The notes under the pieces are model-generated. The model did not search any database. It had not been told where the DNA came from and was given only the letters and a program-made list of their open reading frames with translations. The position numbers and the translations under genes are program-made. From contig JAKOGI010000026.1 in assembly GCA_029747015.1 (NCBI GenBank), positions 687,317-751,316 on the forward strand: DNA of 64,000 nt. The letters run 5' to 3'. Of this stretch, positions 46,376-58,055 are shown one piece after another (the stretch's first letter is position 1; each line of letters starts with the position of its first letter). The stretch is from Carnegiea gigantea. Lineage: Eukaryota > Streptophyta > Magnoliopsida > Caryophyllales > Cactaceae.

Positions 46376-47231
46376 CAACATGTTTTTGCAGAACGCTTCT
46401 GGTTGAGAATGATTGAAACCACAAGGCAATTGCTTGCATGGTCATTGCGAGACCACCTCTCAATACAGGAGCTTCAAAAATTCGCTCTTAAGATCGACAT
46501 GCCTCCTCTATATGAGGGGATGTGTGCTAGCGCCTTAAATTAGCCCCTGCCTAAATCGCTACCACCCCCCCCCCCCCTTTCCTGCCAACCATGTGCCGTG
46601 CACAAGGCCTAGGTGGGGTCTATTACAAGGCCACAAAAGCCTATGAAGTTTAATTTGGTGCGTTAAAGAAAAAAATGTCGTGAGTGCTGCCTTAATTGGA
46701 CAAGTCTCAATTAGAGCACACGTACCCGAAAACTCGCGTTCCTCCCATGGGTCCTGTTGCCACTTGGCAGCTGCTCACTTATTGTCGTTGTAAATTCCTT
46801 TCGGCGAGGATGATAGTGGGTTCTTCCCCCGCATTCTTCCTTTATTTGTTATTTTGTGATTATTTTGATTTTTTTTTCCCTTCTTAAAAATATTATTTAG
46901 GTTATTAAAAAAATTTTACATTATGAGGTAAGTCAATTACAAATATTTTATTAATTGACTTAAGTTAAAGTTTCATGGGTTGAAGAAGTGAAGGAATGTT
47001 AGTTCCAAAAAATTGAAACTTTTGCTCATGTGATACGGTAGAGTTCCAAAATATGGAATGTGGGATGGGAATGCTCTTAGTACTTCCTATCCTCCATTTG
47101 TGTTCAAATATACATTGATTTACTATATAGAACTACCACCATTAGATTTGTAGTAAACTATAGTTTCATAAGAATACAATGCAATCTTGTTACTCTTGTT
47201 AAGACATAGTGGCAAAAAATAATGATCAAAG
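46376..47231. other. Intergenic sequence
   Basis: Contains a C15-like run near 46564-46577. The ORF at 46696-46887 is not recognisable. Confidence 0.5.
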
Positions 47232-47647
47232 TGTTGCATTTGGAAACTGTAAAATGTTTAAAAGGACAATTTTTTAGTGTTGACCATAGAGTAACGGTCA
47301 CAATATCTCACAATAATTACATCATAATCACCATTGATTTGCCAGTTACAAAGTGATTAATTTAGTATTAATCAGCTAATTCAATTCCATGATTTATACA
47401 AGCTTTGTGCTACTATAAAATGAGGATGATCAGATCAGGGAAGACATATAGCTGAGAAGAAAACATTCCTAGATAAAATATATTCTCTGCCCTCTTCCTC
47501 ACACTAAACATCTAGCTATCACTGAGATTTGAATTTGGGGTGTGAACCTCATCGGTAACTCTAGTAGCCACTTAGCTCGTGGGTAGCATTCAGCAGACGA
47601 GACCGGGCAAAGCTTCCACATCAAGGTAAGCCCTAATTTTTCCAATA
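47232..47647 (+). repeat. Candidate 5' LTR of a degraded copia element
   Basis: The start is TGTTGCATTTGG, a TATAAAAT lies at 47414-47421, and the segment ends just before a degenerate primer-binding site. The right-hand LTR would be beyond the window, so this cannot be confirmed here. Confidence 0.4.
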
Positions 47648-47648
47648 G

Positions 47649-47661
47649 TGGTAATAGAGCC
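47649..47661 (+). promoter_or_regulatory. Degenerate primer-binding site (initiator tRNA-Met)
   Basis: TGGTAATAGAGCC differs at one or two positions from the standard TGGTATCAGAGCC copia primer site. Confidence 0.5.
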
Positions 47662-48070
47662 TTGCCTATTTAATGCTAGCCCTGACAAAGCCATGTTGCC
47701 TAGATCTTGGTTTTGATTATATTATTTTTTGGACAATCTGTGTAAGACTAATATGGTGATTAAGTTAATACTATTCTATGTGATTATGCAAAACCGACAT
47801 TAATGATAATCTGCTAAAGTAGATATGCCTAATGTTATGTTATTCTGTGTGAATTTAGTTTATGCTAATATGTCAATGCTACAACCCAGAACGAAGCTTA
47901 AACACTTAATACCCAGACCTCCCCGCCCTTAATTCCTCAAATCTGGACCCCCCCACTTTAGATCTAGACTCGTGGGTTCTCCTCTAAATCTATGTGACTT
48001 AGACCTTGGAACAAAGACTCAAGCATAAACCCTCCCACCTCAAATATGCTTTCACTCGTTACCAGCGACC

Positions 48071-48370
48071 TTATTCTCTTTGCCACCCAATGGACCCAAA
48101 TATAAAAAAAAGGTGAAAGCATACCTGATACCCATTAGACTCGTCGTGAAGGGGTGGCGTGTGTCTATCACGTGCCGCCGACGAAGACAACCTTGGTTGT
48201 TTCTTCCTCCTAAAACCCATAATACTCGCCGATCTACTCATTCCTAGCACAAAAGCACGCAAAAACACCAACATAGCCGCACATATAAGTCCGCACTGCC
48301 ACCATAGTGGCACGTTGCGTGAATGGATGATGTTAGTTGACTCATCAGCAATCGATCTACTCGGCCGCAT
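48071..48370 (-). CDS. Unrecognised minus-strand ORF, possible first exon
   Basis: It encodes MRPSRSIADESTNIIHSRNV, then a hydrophobic stretch (CGLICAAMLVFLRAFVLGMS), then a basic segment (GFRRKKQPRLSSSAARDRH). A good donor (CAG|GTATGC) at 48125/48124 suggests that the coding part ends there and that the tail is intron. GA-rich DNA at 48480-48640 could be its leader. It sits in the unusually long leader of the copia element. No family is recognised. It may be a captured gene fragment or chance; confidence that it encodes a protein is low. Confidence 0.25.
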   Translation of the reverse strand: MRPSRSIADESTNIIHSRNVPLWWQCGLICAAMLVFLRAFVLGMSRSASIMGFRRKKQPRLSSSAARDRHTPPLHDESNGYQVCFHLFFIFGSIGWQRE

Positions 48371-48829
48371 GGTATTTTGGTTGGATTAGATGGTAGTTGA
48401 TGCTGTGGGCTTAGTTTAGGTGGTGCTGGGGGAATGCGAGGTCATCACTTGGGTTGTTTCTGTGGTGATTTTCGAGGCACCACGGGACTCGGTGTCGGAG
48501 CCAAAAAGGGGCCAAGAGGGGTGATGGGGTGAAGAGACTAGGGTGAAGATGAGCTCAGTAAGAGACCAAGAGGTCTCAGAGAGGGAGAGAAATCGGGCTT
48601 CAAAAGAGAGTGTCGAGGCTTTGTGAAGTGAAGCAAGTTATTTAAAAAACCCAAGAGATAAAAGCAAAAGGGGGGTGGGGGCTTTATTGGGGTTTTATTC
48701 AAGAAGTTTTTTTTTTGGGTTTAATATATTGTTTAAACCTAATTTATTTTTAAACAATCATCAAGGTTGTAATTTGTGGCATGTTAATAATTTCTGATTG
48801 AATTATGATTATGTACAATTAGATATAGT

Positions 48830-50060
48830 GCATATAATTAGTTCATTAGTTGAATTGAAATTTCGAATTAGTTTTCATTCAGCATGCATGAACTCATTAT
48901 AAAAACATTCATATGTTTAATGTCACATATTACATGCTAATTGGTCATATAAATTTGTTTTATATATGCAGCAATTTGAAATTATAATAAGTTCATGCCG
49001 AGTGGATTGCGGTTTATATGAATTTGTTTCGTATTACAAGTGATATCATATAAATATGTTTTATATAATATAGTGTATTGAAATTTTTATTTATTTCATG
49101 TTATTACATGAATAAGTTTCATATTATGGTATATTGTACATATATAATATTGTGTTTTATATCGATATTATATGAATTCGTTTCATGTAATTTAAAATAT
49201 AAAACGTTACTTGAATCAGTTTCATGTCATTATTTGATACACATGGCATACTTGTAAAATATAAAATGTTACAAGTGATATCATATTGATGTTATCTGTT
49301 TCATGAAATTTAAGTTCACAATGTTATAAAGTACATTCTATTAATAATTTGCGAGCAATACTTGAATTCGTATTTTGTATTATATGTAGAAGTTTTAATT
49401 GAATTCATGGCATTTTATTACATTCGTAATTTTATATGGATGTGTTATATATAATTATATGTGATTAATATTTGAATGTATTCATGCTACTATTTATGTT
49501 AGATAAATATGTTTTATATAATATTTTGTCATGTGACTATGTTTCATGTCAATCATTAATTAGTGATGTTATATAAATGTGTTTTTTATATGTACAAATT
49601 ATATCAGTTGTTATGAATTTGCTAATTGCTTTAGCACTTTTCTCTTGTCCATGCTAATGAATATGAATTCGTTTCATGTTTCATGTTAATTTAGCAAAAT
49701 TTTGTGAATTTGTCTTATGAAATCTAAACTCATAAAATTATGAATGTGTTTTATAATTTATGCGTGACATTTGAGTATGTTTCATGATTATTATATAAAT
49801 GAGTTTCATATAATACTGTATGGACTTTAATGAACTTCCTTTGTAACATGTTATTTTTAAAATATGTTTTGCAATATCGTTTCATTTTTATTATACAAAT
49901 ACCTTTTGCATAATAATATGAATTTTCTGGTTTATATGTCATTAAATAGAGTTTTAAATGACATATTGGTAGTTATATAAATTTATTTTGTGTAATGATA
50001 TAACTTCATGTAAATTTATTTTACATGATTAAACTCAATATTTTTGTGATATGTCTGAAC
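48830..50060. repeat. Diffuse array of GAATTNGTTTCATGT-like words
   Basis: At least ten scattered copies of GAATTCGTTTCATGT-like sequence occur (for example 49170-49190, 49213-49230, 49663-49682, 49776-49790). Companion words ACAAGTGATATCATAT and ATATGTTTTATATAAT recur (49036, 49270, 49505). The spacing is irregular, so it resembles an old expanded repeat rather than a clean tandem array. It is 75-80% A+T by impression. Confidence 0.55.
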
Positions 50061-50274
50061 GTGTTAATTAATTTAACAATTATGCTCTCCATAAGTTTTT
50101 TTAATGGAAAATGTGATAATTAAATTATAGAAATTTCTAATTCATGTTTGTATGTGATAACTGTGAGCTTAGTAAAATTTTCGATCATGCGACATGAATG
50201 ATGGAGTTATTGATAATTTATTATTTGAAAATACATCTAATGTCCGTCTTTTAATTGTATACTTCTAGATATGT

Positions 50275-50555
50275 CAATTAAAATATGGTTGGTGATTTGC
50301 TTACCAATGAAAAGCTTGATGGCACTAACTATGACACATATTGTTAGAAGATTTAGTTTCTTCTAAACGAGTGTGAAGTGTTAGATCACTCGATGACTTC
50401 TAGGTCTCCTAGAATAGCGAAGATGGTACTGTTAGTAAGCGGCTCTCTTAGAGAACCTAAGGGCATAGCAAAAATGGTCTAAGATGGATTGATAAATGTG
50501 CTATATGATGTTGTACGGCATGCATAACGATTTGGTGAGGAATTTGAAATCTATT
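50275..50555 (+). pseudogene. Copia gag start, degraded, cut by the gypsy element
   Basis: The frame reads MVGDLLTNEKLDGTNYDTYC, then (after stops) FLLNECEVLDHS, DGLINVLYDVVRHA and FGEEFEIYL. This is the order of plant copia gag proteins (NYDTW, F.LNE.EVLD, ARY..L, FE...TA...W). The continuation, CIWDKLNIMFDQ, lies at 60601-60640 beyond the gypsy insertion. Confidence 0.6.
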
Positions 50556-51741
50556 TGTTCAACCTGAAATTATGATATTTTATACCCTTTTATTATCTAA
50601 TAATTGCTCGAAATAAATTGCTAAATTAGGATTTTAATGTTATTTTCGTTTATTTTATAGGAATTTGAAAATTTGAAGGAAATGAATAACTTTTGTATCA
50701 AAAAGGTTGCTGGACCAAGAGAAGAGGGGGAAAAAAAAAAGCAACCCAGAATAGAAGAAGACTGAAGTCCAGTTTTGAGCGCAGCCCAGCCAGCGCTCTT
50801 TCCTCTCACTTTGGGTTGAGCCTAGCGCTCTCCCTCTTTTCCTTTCCTCTTTTCCTTTCTTCTTTCCATTGGGCTGGCCCAGAGATGTTCATTTCCCGAG
50901 CCCATCACGTTGCTCCAGCCTGCTTCCCTTAAGTCAGCGCATGCCCTGCACGTGACCATCTTTCTATCCACCTTCCTTTTGCTCTTCTTCGTCGTTCGCT
51001 GTAGCCCAGACCCCTTATCTTCTTCTTTCATGCCCAGACCCGAAACAAAGCACAAAACCTGATGCCCTTTTACCTTCATCTTCCCAACCGTGACCTCCTT
51101 TTTCTCTCCTCTTTCATGATACTTAATCATCACCATCATTAAGGCGACCGTTACAATGCCTTGGTCGGCCATTAATTCGAATAATGGGGACGATCGAAGG
51201 GGTTGAATGGGCATTGGCGACAAGCTTTTATGGAGTTCGAGCAACAAATAGATGGGCAGAATAGATTAGGAGTAGTGGAGAGATTAGATTGGGTTTAATT
51301 TCCAGTTAATTTCCTTACTTTCGTTTTCGGTTTTCAGATTTTGTTTGAGATTCTCAAAATTATTGTAATTGATTTCAATTTGGTTGAATCCAAGTGAGAA
51401 GTTTTGGGATTGGCATTGAAATTAGCAAGTTCTTTTTGGGTGCAAATCATGAATACTTTGTTTGCTTTGTTGAAGTCGCATTTAGATGGGTTTGTCTACT
51501 AGGAAGTGTTGGATGCCATATTCTTGACATTAGAGTGCTTCTCTTACTTGGTGGTGGTCCCAATGTTAATTTTCATGTTCTTAACGATCGCTGGTTAATC
51601 TACAATACTGGACTATAGTTTAAAGGGTTATTTAGCAGGTTTAACTTAGCTAAACAGTAACCTAATTTCATAACTCATCCCTGAAGATCGACACTTTCAA
51701 GTATTATAAAGTTAAACCGTATACTTGCAGGATTCACAATA
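50556..51741 (+). repeat. 5' LTR of the gypsy element
   Basis: Begins TGTTCAACCTGAAATTATGA and ends GATTCACAATA, where the right LTR has CACAACA. Highly similar to 59393-60584 over its whole length. Confidence 0.9.
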
Positions 51742-51747
51742 AGTTTT

Positions 51748-51766
51748 TGGCACCATTGGCGGAGAT
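51748..51766 (+). promoter_or_regulatory. Primer-binding site (tRNA-Asp type), mutated
   Basis: TGGCACCATTGGCGGAGAT differs at four positions from the complement of the tRNA-Asp 3' end. Two of the changes are CG to CA. It lies six bases after the LTR. Confidence 0.65.
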
Positions 51767-52609
51767 GGCTTTGCGAGATTTGGTTGCATCAAATCGTAGT
51801 TTAGTTATTCAAGTCATTTGAGTCATTTTTGTTTTAGTTTTATGTGATTTTTAGTTTTATTGAGTCGTTATTTCATTTTAGTAATTTAGCTTAGTTTTGA
51901 TTTTTGAATTTGGTTAGTATTTCGATTTTTGATTTTTGTTGAGATTAGTTTATTTTAATTTTAGAGTTTATTTTTTGCATGAAAAAAACTGTACTAATCA
52001 GTTTGGTTTATGTGCAGTAAAAAGATACAAGATAGACTGATCTGAAAATTAGAATAGTGCATATTTTTCACCAATTTTACATTATGTTTGAATTTTCTGG
52101 AGCAATTATAGTGTGACTTTTGCTGTGCTGATATTTTTTCTATATTCAACATAATTTTTAGAGTTTGTGTAAATTTTTCTGAAATTTTTGGGACTGTTTG
52201 GAGTTTTCTGTTAATTTTGGACTTAATATTCTATTTGCATTTTTCTACACTGTTTGGGGATAAAAAAAATTTGAGAAAAATTATATTTATATCCTGTGAT
52301 TGTGTGGATTTTTTTGTATATTTAGTTTGGATTTTAGGAGTTTGATTTTCTGTTTTAATTTTATTTTTAGAATTAGGTTGTTTAGGTGTAGATTTATTTC
52401 TTATTTTCTTTTAGTTTCTTTGTGTTTGCGTTTTTGTTTCAGTTTTGCTTATTTTTCATTTGTATAGTGTTTTCAGTTTTGATTTTTTTTTTTGTTTTCT
52501 GGCTTAAAAGAAAGAAAAGAGAAAAAATAGAAAAAAAAATCAAAAATCCCAAAAAATTAGAGTAAGAAAAGACCAAAAATAAAACCTTTGGTGAGGGTGT
52601 GAGATTTAT

Positions 52610-54427
52610 ATGACTGGTTAGGTTAGAAATCCAGAAAATCATCGACTTGTTAGAAGTGAACCCGACTCTGACTTAGAACCCGAACGGGAACTCAAGCTTG
52701 AATTAGAAGAAATGGCACAAGAATGAACTTTGTGTGACATTTTCTACCTTCCTGTGACTGCTTTTCCATCTTGCTTTAATATACCTGACCTTGGACCCAA
52801 TGTGACCTTCGAATTAAGGCCTCACTATACTCATATGCTCCCTAAATTTACTGATTTAGAGGATGCTTATTTATTTTTGAGGAAATTCGAAGAAATTTGT
52901 TTTATGATGCATTTTCCTAACATTCCCATTGATGTTGTGCGCATCAAATTGATTCCATTTGCTTTAAAAGATTCTACTAAACATTAGATGTATGGCTTGG
53001 CTACTAATTTTATAACTTCTTGGAATGATTTTGTGAGATTATTCTTAAGAAAATACTTCCCTAATGCCAAGATTGTTAAGCTAAGGAATGAACTCAATCA
53101 ATTTGTGCAACTAGATAGGGAATTATTTTGGAAACATTTTGATAGGTTCAAGAACTTGTTGGCCCAATGTCCCCATCATGGTTTAGACCAAGCACGTTTG
53201 TATCAAATTGTATATGAAGGATTTGACCAACAGACTAGAATCATGATAGAGTCCATGTATCAGGGTGACTTTCTTTCTAAGAGCGCCACAGTTGCTTGGG
53301 AATATCTAGAGGATTTAGCTGAGAAAACCATGCAGTAGAAAACCGCTCGTGATAATAGCTTGAGTTCTACGTTTGCCAGAGGTGGGTTGCATTCTGTGCC
53401 TGATGTAAGTCACTTAGAGTCTAGGGTTGCTACTTTGAAAAATATGTTGAAGGGATTGTCTCTCCAAATGACCCAACTATTTCAAACTTCTTCAGTGTCT
53501 TGTTGTCATTGCCAGGCCTTAGATCATTCTTTTAGTGCTTATCTTTATTTTGCTCACCAGTTAGCAACTGGGTAAGAGCAAGCGAGTATGGCCTTTTAAG
53601 GACCTAAGAACGACCCATTTTTCCCTTACTATAACCCAGGGTGGAGAAATCATCCTAACTTCTCTTGGAGTAATTGACCATATGCTGCAATTCCTAACTC
53701 CCAGCCCATCTCTCACCCTTCTAGTTCCTTTTAGAGACTGGATTTTCCAGGTGTGCCTAATGTACCTAGACCTCCACCCCCAGTACCTCAAGTTCAACCT
53801 CCTCCTGGTTACATTAATATTGACAAAATGGAGAGGAGGAGTAATAGCAATGTGGAGAGAATAATTAATGCTAACATGGAAAGAATGATGGGAATGATGA
53901 CTGAACAACTTTTCCAGTTAGCATCATCTTCTAGGGAGTTAGGTGCTTTTCTGAGTTAACATGAGGTGAACCTTAAGGGTCACGCCTCTTCTTCTTCAGA
54001 TAACCCTAGTGAGCCAGTGAGGAAACTGAATACAGTCATATCTCTCCGCTCTGATCGAGAGATTGATAACCAAGTGAGAAATCCTAATGAGCCCTGCATG
54101 TATCCTCACCAGTTCTTCCAAAATTTTGCTTCTTTTTCTTCTTCTTCTTCACCTCCAGAAACTAGTTCATTCAGTGAGCCAGGGGATGCTACTGAGGGTG
54201 TTGCCAATGATTCTGATACTCACCGTCTTTCTGAGTAACTTTCTAAGAAAAGAGAGCTTAAAGAGAAAGACTCCTCTGATTCAGTTGACCCTTCTCCTTC
54301 TAAGGGTACTTCTCCTTCTTCTTCTTCTCCATCTAAGAAAGTCTATATGCATTTACCTTCTTTTCTCCATAGGCTTAAGAAGAAAGATCAAGCACATGTT
54401 GAGAAGATGAGAGAGACCATCTCTTAA
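52610..54427 (+). pseudogene. gag: Gypsy gag, decayed
   Basis: It starts at an ATG after the long leader (51767-52609, no gene). Retrotransposon gag domain blocks are PHYTHMLPKFTDLEDAYLFL, FITSWNDFVRLFLRKYFP and FDRFKNLLAQCPHHGLDQ, followed by MIESMYQGDFL and a Ser-rich tail. Stops interrupt it at 52619-52621, 52723-52725, 52985-52987, 53336-53338 and later. It formerly formed the particle. Confidence 0.8.
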
Positions 54428-54445
54428 GTCAAAATCAACATTTCT

Positions 54446-55276
54446 TTGCTCGATGCTATTCAGCAGATACCTCTATATGTAAAGTTCTTAAAGGATCTGT
54501 GTATGATTAAGAGAGCTACTAATGTCCCTAGAACGACTTTCTTAGCCTTTAGTGCTAGTTTTATTCTTTCTCATCAGATCCCAGTGAAGTATGAGGACTC
54601 CGGTTGCCCTACTATCTCTATAGTTATAAAGGACCAGCTTATTTACAGAGCTTTGCTTGATTTAGGTGCTAGTGCCAACTTGATACCTTTCACTAAGTAT
54701 GAGAGGCTTAGGTTAGGTGGGCTGAAACCTACCAAGATGGTTATTCAATTGGCTGATAGATCGACTAGGCTGCTTAGGGGTATCATTGAGAATGCGTTGA
54801 TTAGAGTGGATGGATTCATTTACCCTATGGACTTCATTGTGATTGAGACTGAGACAGTGCCTAACTTAGCTAGTCAAGTCCTTGTGATTCTAGGGCGTCC
54901 TTTCTTGGCCACCGCCAATGCCCTAATTAATTGCAGGAATGGCATGATAAGACTGTCTTTTAGCAACATGATTTTAGAGCTGAACATCTTTAACTTGTAA
55001 AGACAGCCTTCTAGTTTTGACGATATGAAGTTTTCTACTCTTAACTGGGTAGAGGATTCTATACTTGATGATGCTTTTGATGATGTATTTGCTGCTGAGT
55101 ATGAGTCATTTATTGTGAATGATGAGCCGGAATATGATGTTTTTGAGTTTGATGACTTGTGTTTTACTGCTGATTATTTACTTAGTGCTGTGTCTGAATC
55201 AGCTTCTGAATCTGTTTCCCCTCCTGCTCTTGAATTGAAACCTCTTTCTGATTATCTCAAGTATACATTTCTATGA
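54446..55276 (+). pseudogene. Gypsy aspartic protease region
   Basis: The open stretch 54446-55000 contains PLYVKFLKDLC, then the active-site LLDLGASANLIP and LGRPFLATANALI, as in Athila-type proteases. After a stop, an acidic linker (55025-55276) leads to reverse transcriptase. Confidence 0.85.
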
Positions 55277-56760
55277 CCTGATGAATCTTTACCTGTCATC
55301 ATTGCTTCTAACTTAGACCGGGACCAAGAGGACAAATTGATTGCCTTACTTAGAGAGAACAAGGAAACTTTAGGTTAGACTTTAGGGGATATTAAAGGCA
55401 TTAGTCCTTCCATTGTGCAACATAGAATTCATTTAGAGGACAATGCTAAGCCCTACCGTGACCGTCAAAGGCGTTTGAACCCGACTCTCCAGGAAGTAGC
55501 TAGGAAGGAAGTACTGAAGTGGTTAGACCATGAGATTATCTATCTCATTTCTGATAGTGAGTGGGTTAGCCCCGTTCAAGTTGTTCCTAAGAAGATCAGG
55601 ATTACAGTTATTAGGAATGACAAGGACGAGTTAGTCCCTACTCGATTGCAATTTAGAAGGTGTGTGTGTATAGACTATAGGAAATTGAATGCTATCACTA
55701 GGAAAGACCACTTTTCCCTTTCGTTCTTGGATCAGATGTAGGAGAGGTTGGCTGAACATTCCTTCTATTACTTTTTAGATGGATACTCCGGCTATACCCA
55801 GATCTCTATTGCTCCTGAGGATAAGGAGAAGACTACTTTCACATGTCCCTTTGGAACTTATGCCTTTAGACATATGCCGTTTGGACTGTGCAATGCCCCT
55901 GCTACCTTTCAGCGATGCATGATTTCCATTTTTTCAAATCTAGTTAGGCAGTGCATGGAAATTTTCATGGATGACTACTCTACGCTTAGATCTTCCTTTG
56001 ATGATTATTTGTCTAATTCGAGAAAAGTGTTGGAAAGATATAGGGAGAAAAACTTGACTTTGAACGGGGAGAAATGTCATTTCATGGTTAAAAAAAGGGA
56101 TAGTCTTAGGCCACATTATTTCTAAAGATGGAATTGACGTAGAGAAGGCCAAGACTGATCTCATTGTGAATCTTCCCCCTTCCACCTGTGTGAAAGAGTT
56201 GAGGTTTTTCTTGGACATGCTAGCTTCTATCATCGCTTCATTAAGGACTTTAGTAAGATTGCAAAGCCTTTGTCCAATTTTCTAGCTAAAGATGTGCCTT
56301 CTTTTCACTTTTCTGATGAATGTCTTGAGGTATTTTCTAAGCTTAAAGAGGCCTTAACGTTCACTCCTGTTCTTCATCCTCTCATCTGAGGAGAACCTTT
56401 TGAGCTGATGTATGACGCTTCTGATTATGTTGTTGGGGTTGTTCTAGGGCAGCGTGTTGATGAGAAGCCCCATGTGATTTACTATGCTAGTCACACTTTG
56501 AATGATACCCAGCTTAACTATACTGTTTCTGAGAAAGAATTTTTGGCTGTGATCTTTGGTTTTGAGAAGTTTAGACCTTATTTGATTGGGTCTCATGTGA
56601 TTGTATATATTGACCACTCTGCTCTTAAGTATCTTCTTTCTAAAAAGGATGCTAAGCCTAGACTTGTTAAATGGATATTACTTTTGCAAGAATTAGACTG
56701 TGAGATCAGGGATAAGAAAGGTTCTGAGAACCTTGTAGCTGACCATCTGTCTAAGATTCT
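55277..56760 (+). pseudogene. Gypsy reverse transcriptase and RNase H, decayed
   Basis: Reverse transcriptase blocks are WVSPVQVVPKK, CVCIDYRKLNAITRKDHF, FYYFLDGYSGYTQISI, MPFGLCNAPATFQRCM and active-site FMDDYS. RNase H begins at 56408 with [15 protein letters not shown] and continues to VADHLSKIL. Stops at 55376-55378, 55739-55741 and 56387-56389 and a frame change near 56095 break it. Confidence 0.85.
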
Positions 56761-56944
56761 TCGTGGTGGAGAGAGTGAGTCAAGTGTTTCTGAGTCCTTC
56801 TCTGATGAGCAATTATATGCTGTCCACCATGATCCTTGGTATGCTGACATTGTGAATTACTTAATTTCAGGTAGGATTCTTGAGGTTGGACTAAGAATGA
56901 TAGGGATAGTTCTTTCACCTTGTGAAGTTCTTTATTTAGGATGA

Positions 56945-58055
56945 TTCTTATCTGTTTAAGTACTGCTCTGACCAAATGTTTAGGAGGTGTATTCCCGACA
57001 ATGAGCTGAGAAGTGTCCTTTCTTTTTGTCATGACCAAGCATGTGGGGGGCATTTTAGTGGTAGGAAGACTACAGCTAAGGTTCTTCAATGTTGTTTCTA
57101 CTGACCTACTCTATTTAGGGATGCTTTTGAGTACTGTAAGAGTTTCCCTAGATGCCAGCAGTTGGGTAGAATAAGCAGGAGAGATATGATGCCACCGAAT
57201 CCCATCATTGTGATGGAGATTTTTGATGTATGGGGTATTGACTTTATGGGACAATCTCTATCTTCTTTTAGGAATGAGTATATTTTGCTAGCTGTGGACT
57301 ATGTTTCTAAATGGATTAAGGTCATCCCTTCTAGGACTAATGATGCTAAGGTCGTTGTCAAGTTCTTTAGAGAGAACATCTTTGCTAGATTTGACATGCC
57401 CCATGCTATCATTAGTGCCCTATCATCCCAAAACCAGTGGCCAGGTTGAGGTGTTCAATTGGCAGATTAAACAGATTCTAGAAAAGACCATGAGCCAGAA
57501 TAGGAAGGATTGGACTGATAAGCTCGTAGAGGCTCTTTGGGCGTGTAGGACGGCTTTCAAAACTCCCTTAGATATGTCACCTTATAGGGTTGTTTATGGT
57601 AAGCCTTGTCATCTTCCTGTGAAGATCAAGCATAAAGCTTGGTGGGCTTTTAAGAAGCTTAACTATAACTTGACTGAGGCTGGTGAAGAGAGATGACTGC
57701 AGTTAAATGAGCTTGAAGAGATTAGAGTTGAGGCTTATGAGAGTACTTGGTCTTACAAAGAGATCGCGAAGTTGTTTCATCATAAGCATGTTCTTAAGAA
57801 AGAGTTTGCCCCAAGAATGAAAGTACTCTTATATGACTCTAGGCTCTATCTATTTCTAGGAAAATTGAGGTCCTGATGGACTGATCCTTATATTGTCTCA
57901 CGTGTATTTTCCTATGGTGCAGTTGAAATTAAGGACCCTGAGAGTAGTGCCATCTTCAAGGTGAATGGCTAAAGATTGAAGCCATTTCTAGAGTTGCCAA
58001 GCAAAGAAGATATAGAGTGTCTGATGCTCCGCGAGCTAAGTTCTGATCAGTGGTG
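56945..58055 (+). pseudogene. Gypsy integrase, decayed
   Basis: The zinc-binding part (FCHDQACGGHFSGRKT, then CKSFPRCQQLG) is followed by the catalytic core WGIDFMGQ and DYVSKWIKVI. The remainder after a frame change near 57420 reads EVFNWQIKQILEKTM and CRTAFKTPLDMSPYRVVYGK. The C-terminal end reads VSRVFSYGAVEIKDPES. No chromodomain is seen. Confidence 0.8.
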
